Shown here: positions 16,966-25,805 of the stretch, in pieces
Layout of the letters: every line of letters begins with the position of its first letter
How positions within the stretch are numbered: position 1 is the first letter of the stretch
From: an uncultured Loktanella sp.
GTDB lineage: Bacteria; Pseudomonadota; Alphaproteobacteria; Rhodobacterales; Rhodobacteraceae
DNA: 64,000 bases
Assembly (NCBI GenBank): GCA_937132065.1
Contig: CAKZNT010000052.1
Coordinates: 1 to 64,000, forward strand
Direction of reading: 5' to 3'
Made by a program: the position numbers and the translations under genes
Notes under the pieces: model-generated
The model's database searches: none
Seen by the model: the letters and a program-made list of their open reading frames with translations, nothing else
Told to the model about the DNA's origin: nothing

Positions 16966-16990
16966 ATACGACCAATCCAAAGGGGGCGGT

Positions 16991-17077
16991 ATGCCTAAAT
17001 CATTTCAACGCGGCGCTTATGTCGTCCTGATTGTGCTGCTTTTCGGCGTCACCTCCGGCTGGCTGGGGGCACTCTGA
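16991..17077 (+). CDS. 28-residue single-pass membrane peptide
   Basis: A very short gene: MPKSFQRGAY, then a hydrophobic stretch VVLIVLLFGVTSGWLGAL, then TGA. It has a basic N-terminus and one predicted membrane helix of about 18 residues. A GGGGGCGG ribosome binding site lies directly upstream, and its stop overlaps the xpaC start in TGATG, a classic translational coupling arrangement. This context makes it credible as a real gene despite its size. No family is recognised. It may be a membrane partner or leader peptide of the XpaC/TelA operon. Confidence 0.6.
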   Translation: MPKSFQRGAYVVLIVLLFGVTSGWLGAL

Positions 17078-17955
17078 TGGCCAAGCAGTTTGGCGGAAAA
17101 TATAGCCCCAACGGAACGGCAGGCACAGGCCCACGCGAGATCGTTGACGACCGGCAGGTTGACGCGGCTGGCGGGCGCTCCAACGTCCTGTTCACCCCCG
17201 CGATTGTCCTTGTTGCGACGACTTTCAGGGATGGACCGGTGTCGCTGATCGCGGGTCTTGTTGGCGCAGGGGCGCTTACTTTGGCGGCAATGTCACTGCG
17301 CGAGGGGCTACGGGCCGAGGCGGCTTATGACTTGCGCAAGGTTGCGCGTCGCCCCGCGTTTCCGCGAAAAATGCTGGCCTCGGCGTTAACGGGGATCGGC
17401 GTTGCGCTTGCCTCGTTCGCCCATGACGCCAGCGCGCTGTCCGCACTGCTTTACGGGGTCGCTGGTTTGGCCGTGCATGTCGCCGCATTTGGCATTGACC
17501 CCCTGCGCGACAAGCGCATGGAAGGGATCGACACCTTTCAACAAGATCGCGTGGCACGCGTGGTTGATGAGGCCGAGGCCTACCTTTCGGTGATGAAGGC
17601 GCAGATCGAGGGGCTCAATGATCGCCGGCTTTTAATCCGCGTGAACACGTTTCAGGCGGCTGCTCGCAAAATGATCCGCACCGTCGAACAAGATCCGCGT
17701 GACCTGACGGGCGCGCGCAAGTTCTTGGGCGTTTATCTGATGGGCGCAAAGGACGCGACCCTGAAGTTCGTAGACCTTTATGGCCGCGCCAAAGACGAGG
17801 GCGCACGCCAGAACTACGAAGCATTGCTTGGCGATCTCGAAGAAAACTTCGCCGCCCGCACCGACAAAATGTTGCTCGATGACCGCAGTGACATGGATAT
17901 TGAAATCAAAGTGCTGCGCGATCGTTTGCAGCGCGAAGGCGTAGGCCAGAAATAA
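17077..17955 (+). CDS. xpaC: XpaC family protein (5-bromo-4-chloroindolyl phosphate hydrolysis family)
   Basis: A 292-residue protein of the XpaC family. The N-terminal 40 residues are polar; hydrophobic segments lie at about 37-72 and 95-130 (NVLFTPAIVLVATTF, LLYGVAGLAVHVAAFGIDPL). The C-terminal half is helical and charged (DEAEAYLSVMKAQIEGLNDR, then LGVYLMGAKDATLKFVDLYG). In Bacillus subtilis xpaC lies next to yaaN, a TelA homologue, as here. The family name reflects an old hydrolysis phenotype; the molecular activity is unknown. It is coupled to the peptide gene before it and followed 15 bases later by telA. Confidence 0.85.
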   Translation: MAKQFGGKYSPNGTAGTGPREIVDDRQVDAAGGRSNVLFTPAIVLVATTFRDGPVSLIAGLVGAGALTLAAMSLREGLRAEAAYDLRKVARRPAFPRKMLASALTGIGVALASFAHDASALSALLYGVAGLAVHVAAFGIDPLRDKRMEGIDTFQQDRVARVVDEAEAYLSVMKAQIEGLNDRRLLIRVNTFQAAARKMIRTVEQDPRDLTGARKFLGVYLMGAKDATLKFVDLYGRAKDEGARQNYEALLGDLEENFAARTDKMLLDDRSDMDIEIKVLRDRLQREGVGQK

Positions 17956-17970
17956 CAAGGGAGACATTTT

Positions 17971-19161
17971 ATGTCCGACACAGTCCGTCAAAAAGCAGAG
18001 GCCACATTGGCCGATGTTGAAAAAGTAACAGCAGTCGTGCTTGCCGAACCAACGGGCGAGCTAGTCACAATGGCCGAGGCCGACAAGCCGACTACGGCTG
18101 AAATCAAGCGTCGAATGGCAGAAATCGACATGACCGACACCCAGTCAATCGTATCGTTTGGCTCGGGCGCGCAAGCCGAGTTACAGGTCATCAGCCAGTC
18201 CATGCTTGCTGGCGTGCGCAACAAGGACGTTGGCCCGGCGGGCGACAGCCTGCGCAACATCGTGAGCACAATCCGTGGCTTCTCGATCTCTGAACTCGAC
18301 GTGCGTCGCAAGCGGTCTTGGTGGGAGCGCCTCTTGGGTCGCGCCGCCCCGATGGCAAAATTTGTTGCACGTTTTGAAGATGTTCAGGGCCAGATCGACA
18401 TGATCACCGATGATCTGTTGAAGCACGAGCATGTGTTGTTGAAGGATATCGAAAGCCTCGATGTCCTTTATGACAAGACCTTGCAATTCTACGACGAACT
18501 CGCGCTTTATATTGCCGCAGGCGAGGCCAAGATTGCCGAACTGGACACGAAAGTGATCCCTAAAAAGGAACTACAGGTTTCCAAGGCGCCCGAAGGCAAG
18601 GCCGTGATGATGGCGCAGGAATTGCGCGACATCCGCTCTGCGCGCGATGACCTTGAGCGCCGTGTTCACGACCTGAAGCTGACCCGTCAGGTCACCATGC
18701 AGTCACTGCCCTCGATCCGCCTTGTGCAAGAAAATGACAAGTCGCTCGTCACCAAGATCAACTCGACATTGGTCAACACCGTCCCACTTTGGGAAACCCA
18801 ATTGGCGCAAGCCGTCACGATCCAACGCTCCGCTGAGGCCGCAGAAGCGGTGCGCGGCGCCAATGACTTGACCAACGACTTGCTGACAGCCAACGCCAAG
18901 AACCTGCGTGACGCCAACAAGGTGATCCGCGAGGAAATGGAACGCGGCGTGTTTGATATCAACGCTGTCAAAGAGGCAAATGCCAACTTGATCGCAACGA
19001 TCAACGAGAGCCTCGAAATTGCCGACGAAGGCAAGCGCAAGCGCGCCGAAGCCGAAGTCGAGCTTAAGCAGATGGAAGAAGAGCTCAAGAACACGCTCGC
19101 TTCTGCAAAGGCGCGCAAAACCGGCACTGGCGACGTTGTTGGCACGGCAACAGGTCAATAA
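17971..19161 (+). CDS. telA: Toxic anion resistance protein, TelA/YaaN family
   Basis: A 396-residue cytoplasmic, largely coiled-coil protein. Family signatures are VSFGSGAQAELQVISQSMLA, NKDVGPAGDSLRNIVSTIRG, and the central LLKHEHVLLKDIESLDVLYD region. The C-terminal 150 residues form long helices ending in EVELKQMEEELKNTLASAKA. TelA proteins are linked to tellurite and other toxic anion resistance in some plasmids, and chromosomal copies with XpaC are thought to act in envelope stress. The stop is followed directly by the DUF2927 gene, with no spacer. Confidence 0.9.
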   Translation: MSDTVRQKAEATLADVEKVTAVVLAEPTGELVTMAEADKPTTAEIKRRMAEIDMTDTQSIVSFGSGAQAELQVISQSMLAGVRNKDVGPAGDSLRNIVSTIRGFSISELDVRRKRSWWERLLGRAAPMAKFVARFEDVQGQIDMITDDLLKHEHVLLKDIESLDVLYDKTLQFYDELALYIAAGEAKIAELDTKVIPKKELQVSKAPEGKAVMMAQELRDIRSARDDLERRVHDLKLTRQVTMQSLPSIRLVQENDKSLVTKINSTLVNTVPLWETQLAQAVTIQRSAEAAEAVRGANDLTNDLLTANAKNLRDANKVIREEMERGVFDINAVKEANANLIATINESLEIADEGKRKRAEAEVELKQMEEELKNTLASAKARKTGTGDVVGTATGQ

Positions 19162-20133
19162 ATGATGCAGTGGGGCGTGAAAAAAGTGGTAGGTGGATTG
19201 GGTCTTTTGGCCCTGTCCGCCTGTGCACCAACAATCGCGCCCCAAGCGACCACCCCTTCGGCGCAACGCCCGCAAACACGTGTGGCCCCTCCTCCACCTG
19301 CGGTGATTGTCGCGCCAAAATCCGACAGCGAAGTTGACGCGCTGCGGCTCTATTACCAGCGGCTGCAAAATGATCTCAATACGCGTGGCCTTTTGCGCCT
19401 CGACGGTGGCGGGCCCGACACCCCGTTTACCGACACCCAGCTTGCGCGCAACTTTGTGCGGATCGCCCTGTTTGACGAATATGTCTCCGATGGCCTTGAT
19501 CTGCGCGCCAGCCCGACCGCCTCTAACCTGCGCCGCTGGGAAAAACCGGTGCGCATGTCTGTCGAGTTCGGAGATCAAGTGCCCGCAACGCAACGCGCCA
19601 AAGATCGCGCCGAAGTTGACGCCTATGCCAAGCGGCTAAGTCGTGTGACAGGCCTGCCTATCACCATGACGGACAACGCCCCCAACTACCATGTGCTGTT
19701 TATGGGCGAAAACGATCGACGTGCCTCCGAGGCGCGCTTGCGTGAAATCGTGCCGGGTATCGCGCCAAGCTCGCTACGCGCGATCATCAATTTGCCGCGT
19801 GACCAGCTTTGTATCGTTGTGGCCTTTTCCGAGCCTGGAAAATCCGAATACGTGAAGGCCGTGGCAGTGATCCGCGACGAACATCCCGATCTTTTGCGCA
19901 AATCCTGCATCCACGAGGAACTCGCGCAAGGGCTTGGCCTAGCCAATGACAGCCCTGCCGCGCGCCCGTCGATCTTCAACGACGACGAAGAGTTCGGCCT
20001 CTTGACCACACACGACGAATTGCTACTCAAGATGCTTTATGACCGCCGCTTGCAGTCGGGAATGACCCCCGAGCAAGCCGCCCCTATCGCGCAAATCATC
20101 GCAACTGAAATGACAGGCGGCGGCGCAAGCTAG
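19162..20133 (+). CDS. DUF2927 lipoprotein
   Basis: A 323-residue predicted lipoprotein: the signal sequence ends GLGLLALSAC at residue 21. A proline-rich linker (about 22-52) precedes the DUF2927 domain (about 75-310). The domain contains CIHEELAQGLGLANDSPAAR and then SIFNDDEEFGLLTTHDELLL. The HEELAQGLGL segment resembles a zincin helix with Gln in place of the second His, so a metalloprotease origin is possible but unproved. The start immediately follows the telA stop. The location suggests a periplasmic part of the same system. Confidence 0.85.
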   Translation: MMQWGVKKVVGGLGLLALSACAPTIAPQATTPSAQRPQTRVAPPPPAVIVAPKSDSEVDALRLYYQRLQNDLNTRGLLRLDGGGPDTPFTDTQLARNFVRIALFDEYVSDGLDLRASPTASNLRRWEKPVRMSVEFGDQVPATQRAKDRAEVDAYAKRLSRVTGLPITMTDNAPNYHVLFMGENDRRASEARLREIVPGIAPSSLRAIINLPRDQLCIVVAFSEPGKSEYVKAVAVIRDEHPDLLRKSCIHEELAQGLGLANDSPAARPSIFNDDEEFGLLTTHDELLLKMLYDRRLQSGMTPEQAAPIAQIIATEMTGGGAS

Positions 20134-20158
20134 CCCCATAGCCAAAGGAGCCTCCATC

Positions 20159-21262
20159 ATGGGCATTTTCGACTTTTTAAGCGGCGAGTTCATCGACGTC
20201 ATTCACTGGACAGATGACACACGCGACACAATGGTGTGGCGTTTCGAACGTGAGGCCCATGAGATCAAATACGGAGCAAAGCTTACGGTCCGCGAGGGGC
20301 AAGCCGCTGTTTTCGTTCATGAAGGTCAGCTTGCTGATGTGTTCACCCCCGGGCTTTATATGCTCGAAACCAACAATATGCCGATCCTGACGACACTGAA
20401 CCACTGGGATCACGGATTTAAAAGCCCGTTCAAATCCGAGATTTACTACGTCAATACAACGCGGTTTTCCGACCTCAAATGGGGCACGAAAAATCCGATA
20501 ATGCTGCGTGATCCCGAGTTCGGCCCAACCCGCCTGCGCGCCTTTGGAACCTACACCGTCAAGGTCACCGACCCTGCCGTATTCCTGCGCGAAATCGTCG
20601 GGACGGACGGCGAATTTACGATGGACGAGATCAGCTACCAAATCCGCAATATCATTGTGCAGGAATTTAGCCGCGTAATCGCGTCCTCTGGCATTCCCGT
20701 GCTTGATATGGCCGCCAACACCGCCGATCTGGGCAAGCTGATCGCCACGGCGATCTCTGAAACAATGACCCAATACGGCCTGACTATCCCCGAATTGTAT
20801 ATCGAAAACATCAGCTTGCCGCCCGCAGTCGAGGCTGCCTTGGACAAGCGCACGTCAATGGGCATCGCTGGCGACCTTGGCACGTTTACGCAGTATTCTG
20901 CCGCCGAAGCCATGACCGCCGCAGCCGCAAACCCGAATGGTGGCGGAGGCATGGGCGCAGGCCTTGGCATGGGGATGGGCATGGCAATGGCCAACCAGAT
21001 GCAAGCCGGTCCGTGGGGCGCAGTTGTGACCGCGCCACCACCACCTGCCCCCCCCGTCGAACACGTCTGGCATATCGCTGTTGCGGGCAAGGTGACGGGA
21101 CCGTTCTCAAGGGCCGCGATGGGGCGCATGGTGACCGACGGAACCTTGAGTCGCGACAGTCAGGTGTGGACCCAAGGGCAGGATGGCTGGAAATCAGCAG
21201 ATGTCGTGACCGAACTTGCGCAATTGTTCACCGTAATGCCGCCCCCACCGCCGGGCGCGTAA
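20159..21262 (+). CDS. SPFH-domain protein with C-terminal GYF_2 domain (YdjI-like)
   Basis: A 367-residue protein. Residues about 20-255 match the virion-core/YdjI type of SPFH protein (FDFLSGEFIDVIHWTDDTRD, GQAAVFVHEGQLADVFTPG, LETNNMPILTTL, RAFGTYTVKVTDP). A glycine/methionine-rich linker (GGGGMGAGLGMGMGMAMANQ) leads to a proline stretch. The C-terminal 60 residues (HVWHIAVAGKVTGPFSRAAM, MVTDGTLSRDSQVWTQGQDG) form a GYF_2 domain, a likely protein-protein interaction module. No signal peptide is seen. In Bacillus, YdjI works with YdjG/YdjH in a Psp-type membrane stress response. Confidence 0.85.
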   Translation: MGIFDFLSGEFIDVIHWTDDTRDTMVWRFEREAHEIKYGAKLTVREGQAAVFVHEGQLADVFTPGLYMLETNNMPILTTLNHWDHGFKSPFKSEIYYVNTTRFSDLKWGTKNPIMLRDPEFGPTRLRAFGTYTVKVTDPAVFLREIVGTDGEFTMDEISYQIRNIIVQEFSRVIASSGIPVLDMAANTADLGKLIATAISETMTQYGLTIPELYIENISLPPAVEAALDKRTSMGIAGDLGTFTQYSAAEAMTAAAANPNGGGGMGAGLGMGMGMAMANQMQAGPWGAVVTAPPPPAPPVEHVWHIAVAGKVTGPFSRAAMGRMVTDGTLSRDSQVWTQGQDGWKSADVVTELAQLFTVMPPPPPGA

Positions 21263-21289
21263 TTCAGCAGCCAAGTTGGATTTGTTCAA

Positions 21290-22384
21290 ATGACCGACGC
21301 CCAAACCGAGCATCGCTTTCCTTGTGATACCTGCGGGTCAGACCTTCGGTTTGACCCTGCATCCCATCAGCTTGTCTGCGATCACTGCGGCAACGAACAA
21401 ACCATTGGCGGCTCTCGTCCCTCCTCCGGGAGCATAAAAGAGCAAGATTTTCGCAGTGCTGTCGCCAACAGATTGCCCGACGAGGAAATCGAAGAGACCC
21501 GCGTGATCCTGTGCCCGAACTGCGGGGCAAGCACCGAGTTTGACAGCGACACCCACGCCGCGGAATGTCCGTTTTGTGCAACTCCGGTTGTGACAGACAC
21601 AGGCATTCACCGCCATATCAAGCCGCGCGGCCTCTTGCCTTTCGCGCTTGATGAACCATCGGCGCGCTATGCCCTCACGGGGTGGCTCGGAAGTCTGTGG
21701 TTCGCCCCGAATGGCCTGATGGAATATGCCCGTAAGGGCCGTCAGATGAACGGCATCTACGTGCCCTACTGGACATTTGATGCCGACACCAAGAGCGCCT
21801 ATCAAGGGCAACGCGGCAAACACTATTACGAAACCAAAACTGTGATGCGCGACGGCAAGCGCCAGCAGGTCCGCGTGCGCAAAACACGCTGGACCCGTGC
21901 GTCAGGGCGCGTTGCCCGTTTCTTTGACGATGTGCTCGTTTTGGCATCAAACAGCCTGCCCAAGCGTTACACTGACGGGCTGGAGCCGTGGGATCTCTCC
22001 GCGCTCGAACCCTACAAACCGGAGTATCTGGCTGGCTTTCGCGCCGAAGGGTATCAAGTCGAAATCGGTGACGGCTTTTCCGAGGCGCGGCAATATATGG
22101 ACCGCATGATTCTACGCGATGTGCGCTATGATATCGGTGGCGACGAGCAGCGCGTGAGTGATGTGCAAACCCAGATCACTGACGTGACCTTCAAACACAT
22201 CCTGCTGCCTGTCTGGCTTGCCGCCTATAAATATCGCGGGCGCACATTCCGGTTTGTCGTGAACGGGCGCACAGGGCGGGTGCAAGGTGAGCGCCCCTAT
22301 TCAGCTTGGAAAATCACATTCGCAGTTATCATCGGCCTGATTGTTGCGCTTATCGCAGGATATGTTATCGCTAACAGTCAGTAA
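21290..22384 (+). CDS. Zinc-ribbon membrane protein (TFIIB-type zinc ribbons, YdjG-like)
   Basis: A 364-residue protein. Two zinc ribbons lie at the N-terminus: CDTCGSDL with CDHCGNEQ (residues about 12-36), and CPNCGAST with CPFCATPV (about 75-100). A large central domain with YVPYWTFDADTKSAYQG and DVTFKHILLPVWLAAYKYRG follows, and the last 25 residues form one membrane helix (ITFAVIIGLIVALIAGYVI). Members are often misannotated as primosomal protein or helicase. The combination matches YdjG-like tail-anchored proteins. It is the last of the stress-type genes in the operon; the PfkB kinase gene follows 15 bases later. Confidence 0.82.
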   Translation: MTDAQTEHRFPCDTCGSDLRFDPASHQLVCDHCGNEQTIGGSRPSSGSIKEQDFRSAVANRLPDEEIEETRVILCPNCGASTEFDSDTHAAECPFCATPVVTDTGIHRHIKPRGLLPFALDEPSARYALTGWLGSLWFAPNGLMEYARKGRQMNGIYVPYWTFDADTKSAYQGQRGKHYYETKTVMRDGKRQQVRVRKTRWTRASGRVARFFDDVLVLASNSLPKRYTDGLEPWDLSALEPYKPEYLAGFRAEGYQVEIGDGFSEARQYMDRMILRDVRYDIGGDEQRVSDVQTQITDVTFKHILLPVWLAAYKYRGRTFRFVVNGRTGRVQGERPYSAWKITFAVIIGLIVALIAGYVIANSQ

Positions 22385-22399
22385 ATCCGGAGGTTGAAA

Positions 22400-23305
22400 A
22401 TGATCCTATGTGCGGGCGAAGCCCTGATTGATATGTTGCCCCGCCAAACTGTCGAAGGTGGGTCCGCATTTGCACCCCACGCTGGAGGGTCTGTTTTTAA
22501 CACGGCGATTGCGCTAGGGCGGCTGGACAGACCTGTGCAGTTCTTTTCGGGCCTGTCGACTGATCTTTTTGGAGAGATCCTGCGCGCCGAGCTTGTGGCG
22601 TCAAAGGTTGATCACACACCTGCAAACTTGACTGACAGACCAACAACGCTGGCCTTTGTAACCCTAACAGACGGGCACGCCAGCTATGCATTTTACGACG
22701 AAAATACCGCGGGCCGCATGATCACCCCGCAAGACCTGCCCCCCGTTGCGGCAGATGCGATTTTCTTTGGCGGCATCAGCCTTGTCGTTGAACCCTGCGC
22801 AGCCGCCTATCAGGCCTTGATGCTGCGAGAAGCGCCTACATCCGTGACGATGATCGACCCGAATATCCGCCCCGGATTTATCACCGACGAGCCTGCATAT
22901 CGCGCCCGTCTGGCCGCGATGTTTGCAGTTGCCGACATCATTAAAACCTCCGACGAAGACCTCGCGTGGATCACGGGCGGCACGGACGCCAATGCCCTGT
23001 TTGAGGGCACTTCCGTTCAGGTCATTTTGCTCACAAAGGGCGCTGAGGGCGTTACAGTATTGACCCGCGACGGCGCAGTCGATGTGCCTGCGGTGCGTGC
23101 AAAAGTTGTCGACACCGTTGGCGCGGGCGATACGTTTAGCGCTGGATTCTTGGCGGAATTGGACGCGCAAGGATTACTGAATAAGGCGACATTTGACAGC
23201 GCAACACTAGAGAACCTAAGCCAAGCGGCGGCCTTTGGTGCGAAGGTCGCGGCAATCACCGTATCACGCGCAGGTGCAAATCCGCCTTGGGCCTCAGAGC
23301 TATGA
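22400..23305 (+). CDS. PfkB-family carbohydrate kinase (fructokinase-like)
   Basis: A 301-residue ribokinase-fold sugar kinase starting at ATG 22400, six bases after GGAGG; a TTG two codons earlier is less likely. The N-terminal signature [20 protein letters not shown] and the C-terminal PfkB block [18 protein letters not shown], with catalytic Asp in GAGDTF, are intact. Fructose is the likely substrate by resemblance to fructokinases (GEALIDMLP start), but this is not certain. Its end overlaps the dtd start by four bases (ATGA). Confidence 0.85.
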   Translation: MILCAGEALIDMLPRQTVEGGSAFAPHAGGSVFNTAIALGRLDRPVQFFSGLSTDLFGEILRAELVASKVDHTPANLTDRPTTLAFVTLTDGHASYAFYDENTAGRMITPQDLPPVAADAIFFGGISLVVEPCAAAYQALMLREAPTSVTMIDPNIRPGFITDEPAYRARLAAMFAVADIIKTSDEDLAWITGGTDANALFEGTSVQVILLTKGAEGVTVLTRDGAVDVPAVRAKVVDTVGAGDTFSAGFLAELDAQGLLNKATFDSATLENLSQAAAFGAKVAAITVSRAGANPPWASEL

Positions 23306-23739
23306 GAGCGCTCATCCAACGCACGACCCAAGCCAGCGTGACTGTGGGTGGTGAGGTCGTTGGGCAAATCGGCGCGGGGCTGGTCATCTTCTTTTGTGCA
23401 ATGCAAGGCGATGCACCTGAAAAGACCGCGCAACTTGCGGCCAAAATATCAAAATTGCGCATATTTTCAGATAACGCAGGCAAGATGAACCTTTCCTTGC
23501 GTGATACGGGCGGCGCTGCCTTGATCGTGAGCCAGTTTACATTGGCTGCCGATGTTTCGCGCGGCAATCGCCCCGGATTTTCGGCGGCTGCCACGCCTGC
23601 CGAGGGTCGCGCGCTTTATGAGGCATTTATCGCAGATATTGCCGCACTCGGGATTGAAACCGCTACGGGTGAATTTGGCGCGGAAATGGACGTCGCCCTT
23701 GTGAACAATGGCCCCAACACGATTTGGATCGACATCTAA
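23302..23739 (+). CDS. dtd: D-aminoacyl-tRNA deacylase
   Basis: A 145-residue protein of standard DTD length. It starts at ATG 23302, overlapping the kinase stop. Signatures are [20 protein letters not shown], the active-site [18 protein letters not shown] with the SQxT motif, and the C-terminal [11 protein letters not shown] containing the NxGP cross-subunit motif. It hydrolyses D-amino acids, and glycine on tRNA-Ala, to protect translation. It converges on znuB with a 4-base overlap. Confidence 0.96.
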   Translation: MRALIQRTTQASVTVGGEVVGQIGAGLVIFFCAMQGDAPEKTAQLAAKISKLRIFSDNAGKMNLSLRDTGGAALIVSQFTLAADVSRGNRPGFSAAATPAEGRALYEAFIADIAALGIETATGEFGAEMDVALVNNGPNTIWIDI

Positions 23740-24530
23740 AGCCCTTGGCGCAGCCTGCCCACGAGTGCAGAAATAGCGAACAACCCTGCGGCAAGGCAGA
23801 TGATTGACGGGCCAACAGGTGTATCATAAATCACCGAAAGCCGCACACCACCCAGCCCCGCAACCGCACCAATTACACAGGCGAAAACGACCATTTGCTC
23901 TGGTGTTCGCGCAAAACTTCGCGCCGCCGCTGCGGGAATGATCAGCATTGCGGTGATCAAAAGAGCACCTACCACCTTCATCGCAACCGCGACCACCCCA
24001 GCGAGCAAAAGCGTCAGCACAAGTTGCTCGTGGCGGGGGTTAATGCCAGCCGCATATGCGAGATCAGGGCTAAGCGTGGAAGTCAGCAATGCCGCCCAGT
24101 GGCGCCACAACAGCAGGCCAACAACCACCGCGCCAGTCCAGATTATGCCAACATCCGCGCGAGTAACCGTCAACACATCCCCAAAGAGATAGGCGTCCAG
24201 ATTGATCCGCTGACCCGGAATAAGAGTGACCATCACGAGGCCCAGCGCCAGCGATCCATGCGCCAAAACGCCTAGGATCGTGTCCACAGAGCGCCCCTGC
24301 GCCGTCAAGGAAAAGATGAGAACAGCCATCAAAAATGCAATGAAACCAACACCTAAGAAGATCGACGTGCCAGAAATAAGGGCGAGTGCGACGCCTAGGA
24401 TGGCGGCGTGGGCGGTGGCGTCGCCGAAATAGGCCATGCGCCGCCAGACCACGAAGCACCCAAGCGCCCCTGCCGAAAGAGCCACGCCGATCGCCGCTAA
24501 GGTGGCGCGCATTATGAAGTCATCGAGCAT
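23736..24530 (-). CDS. znuB: Zinc ABC transporter permease
   Basis: A 264-residue membrane protein of the ABC-3 (ZnuB/MntB) family with about eight helices. Recognisable segments are [40 protein letters not shown], and [20 protein letters not shown]. It forms the channel of the zinc importer with ZnuC and ZnuA. The start overlaps the znuC stop by one base, giving the operon zur-znuC-znuB. Metal specificity for zinc over manganese is supported by the Zur regulator and the His-rich ZnuA. Confidence 0.95.
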   Translation of the reverse strand: MLDDFIMRATLAAIGVALSAGALGCFVVWRRMAYFGDATAHAAILGVALALISGTSIFLGVGFIAFLMAVLIFSLTAQGRSVDTILGVLAHGSLALGLVMVTLIPGQRINLDAYLFGDVLTVTRADVGIIWTGAVVVGLLLWRHWAALLTSTLSPDLAYAAGINPRHEQLVLTLLLAGVVAVAMKVVGALLITAMLIIPAAAARSFARTPEQMVVFACVIGAVAGLGGVRLSVIYDTPVGPSIICLAAGLFAISALVGRLRQGL

Positions 24531-25261
24531 TATTCGCCCCCGTCGTGATGATGGTGGTGGTGGTCGTGCTCGTGGCGATAAAGCGCAAGTGCGCCCCCCG
24601 TGCCCGTCCCAAAGAGTTCACGGTAGGCGGGCGCGGCAGACACAACATCTGGTGTCCCCTCGCAGCAAACGTGCCCATTTAGACAAATCACCCGATCTGA
24701 CGCGCTCATGACGACGTGTAATTCATGGCTCACCATCAACACAGCGCAATTCAATTCGCGCCGCACAGCGTCGATTTGCTGATAGAAACGCGCCGATCCG
24801 GGCTGGTCGAGACCCTGCGTTGCCTCATCAAGCATCAGCACGTCCGGCCGCCCCAAAATAGCCCGCGCAAGCAGCACCCGTTGGAACTGCCCACCCGACA
24901 AAGAGGCCATTTGTTGCTCTGTCACATCGCGTGCACCAGCCGTGCACAGCGCGTGCACCGCGTCCGCATCCTTCACACGCACGGGCAAATCGAGAAATCG
25001 CCGCACCGTCATCGGCATTGTCGGGTCGATATGCAGTTTTTGCGGCACATAGCCGATCCGCAGCCCGTCCTTGCGCGTCACTTTTCCGTGGGTCGGTTTC
25101 AGCGCGCCGATCAGAACCCGCAAGAGCGTGGATTTGCCCGAGCCGTTTGGCCCCACAATCGTGACAATCTCACCCGCAGCCAAAGACAGGTCGACATTGT
25201 GCAACACTGTATTGCGCCCGTGGCGCGCGGTGATCCCTTGCGCGCAGAGCAGCGCGGTCAT
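24530..25261 (-). CDS. znuC: Zinc ABC transporter ATP-binding protein
   Basis: A 243-residue ATPase starting at ATG 25259-25261, which overlaps the zur stop (ATGA). Walker A is GPNGSGKST near residue 34, the signature LSGGQFQRVLLARAI lies near residue 121, and Walker B VLMLDEAT follows. The C-terminus ends in a histidine-rich tail (RHEHDHHHHHHDGGE) that may bind zinc, a feature of ZnuC proteins. Confidence 0.96.
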   Translation of the reverse strand: MTALLCAQGITARHGRNTVLHNVDLSLAAGEIVTIVGPNGSGKSTLLRVLIGALKPTHGKVTRKDGLRIGYVPQKLHIDPTMPMTVRRFLDLPVRVKDADAVHALCTAGARDVTEQQMASLSGGQFQRVLLARAILGRPDVLMLDEATQGLDQPGSARFYQQIDAVRRELNCAVLMVSHELHVVMSASDRVICLNGHVCCEGTPDVVSAAPAYRELFGTGTGGALALYRHEHDHHHHHHDGGE

Positions 25262-25740
25262 GTCCCCGCTCCTGTCTGGCAGGTCGGGCATAGCCCTTCG
25301 GCCTCGATCACGGTCTGCTCGATCTGGAACCCGCTTTGGCTGGCAGATGCCTTGAGGCCAACGCTCGCTGTTTCAGCTTCGGCGACAGTGCCGCAAGCGC
25401 GACAGATCATAAAGGCAGGATCGTGGTCTGCGCCCGGCCGCGCGCAGGCGATGAAGGCATTCAGCCGTTCGATGCGATGCACAAACCCCTGCTCGACCAG
25501 AAAGGCCAGTGCGCGGTAAGCGACAGGCGGCTTGGACCCAAGCCCCTCTGCGTTCAGGCGGGCAAGCACATCATACGCCCCCAAGGCCGCATGAGATTCG
25601 AGCAAAATCTCAAGCGTGCGTTGACGCACCTTGGTGAATTGCACGCCACGCGCAGCACAGGCCTCCTGCGCGGCTTTCATCGCAGAGCGCATGCAGCTGG
25701 CGTGATCATGGGCGCAAAACCCGAGCGGGTCGTTTGACAT
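25258..25740 (-). CDS. zur: Zinc uptake regulator, Fur family
   Basis: A 160-residue Fur-family repressor. The winged helix holds VRQRTLEILLESHAALGAYD and KPPVAYRALAFLVEQGFVHR. The C-terminal domain has CRACGTVAEAE and CPTCQ, which make the structural zinc site. The N-terminal CAHDHASC is His/Cys-rich and typical of Zur. The gene lies first in zur-znuC-znuB and divergent to znuA, with a perfect 14-base palindrome in the shared promoter region, so autoregulation is likely. Confidence 0.95.
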   Translation of the reverse strand: MSNDPLGFCAHDHASCMRSAMKAAQEACAARGVQFTKVRQRTLEILLESHAALGAYDVLARLNAEGLGSKPPVAYRALAFLVEQGFVHRIERLNAFIACARPGADHDPAFMICRACGTVAEAETASVGLKASASQSGFQIEQTVIEAEGLCPTCQTGAGT

Positions 25741-25754
25741 CTTGTCTATCCTGT

Positions 25755-25768
25755 TATGTTATAACATA
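25755..25768. promoter_or_regulatory. Zur operator between zur and znuA
   Basis: The perfect 14-base palindrome TATGTTATAACATA lies 14 bases upstream of the zur start and 37 bases before the znuA start. It matches the A/T-rich GTTATAAC-type core of alphaproteobacterial Zur sites, so it probably controls both operons. Confidence 0.8.
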
Positions 25769-25805
25769 CTTTCAAAAATCACACCTCACCACAAGAGATA
25801 AAACA

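Noticed and set aside
18703-19593. A 296-codon frame antisense to telA and the DUF2927 gene
   Set aside because: It spans two well-supported genes on the other strand and shows no conserved motif.
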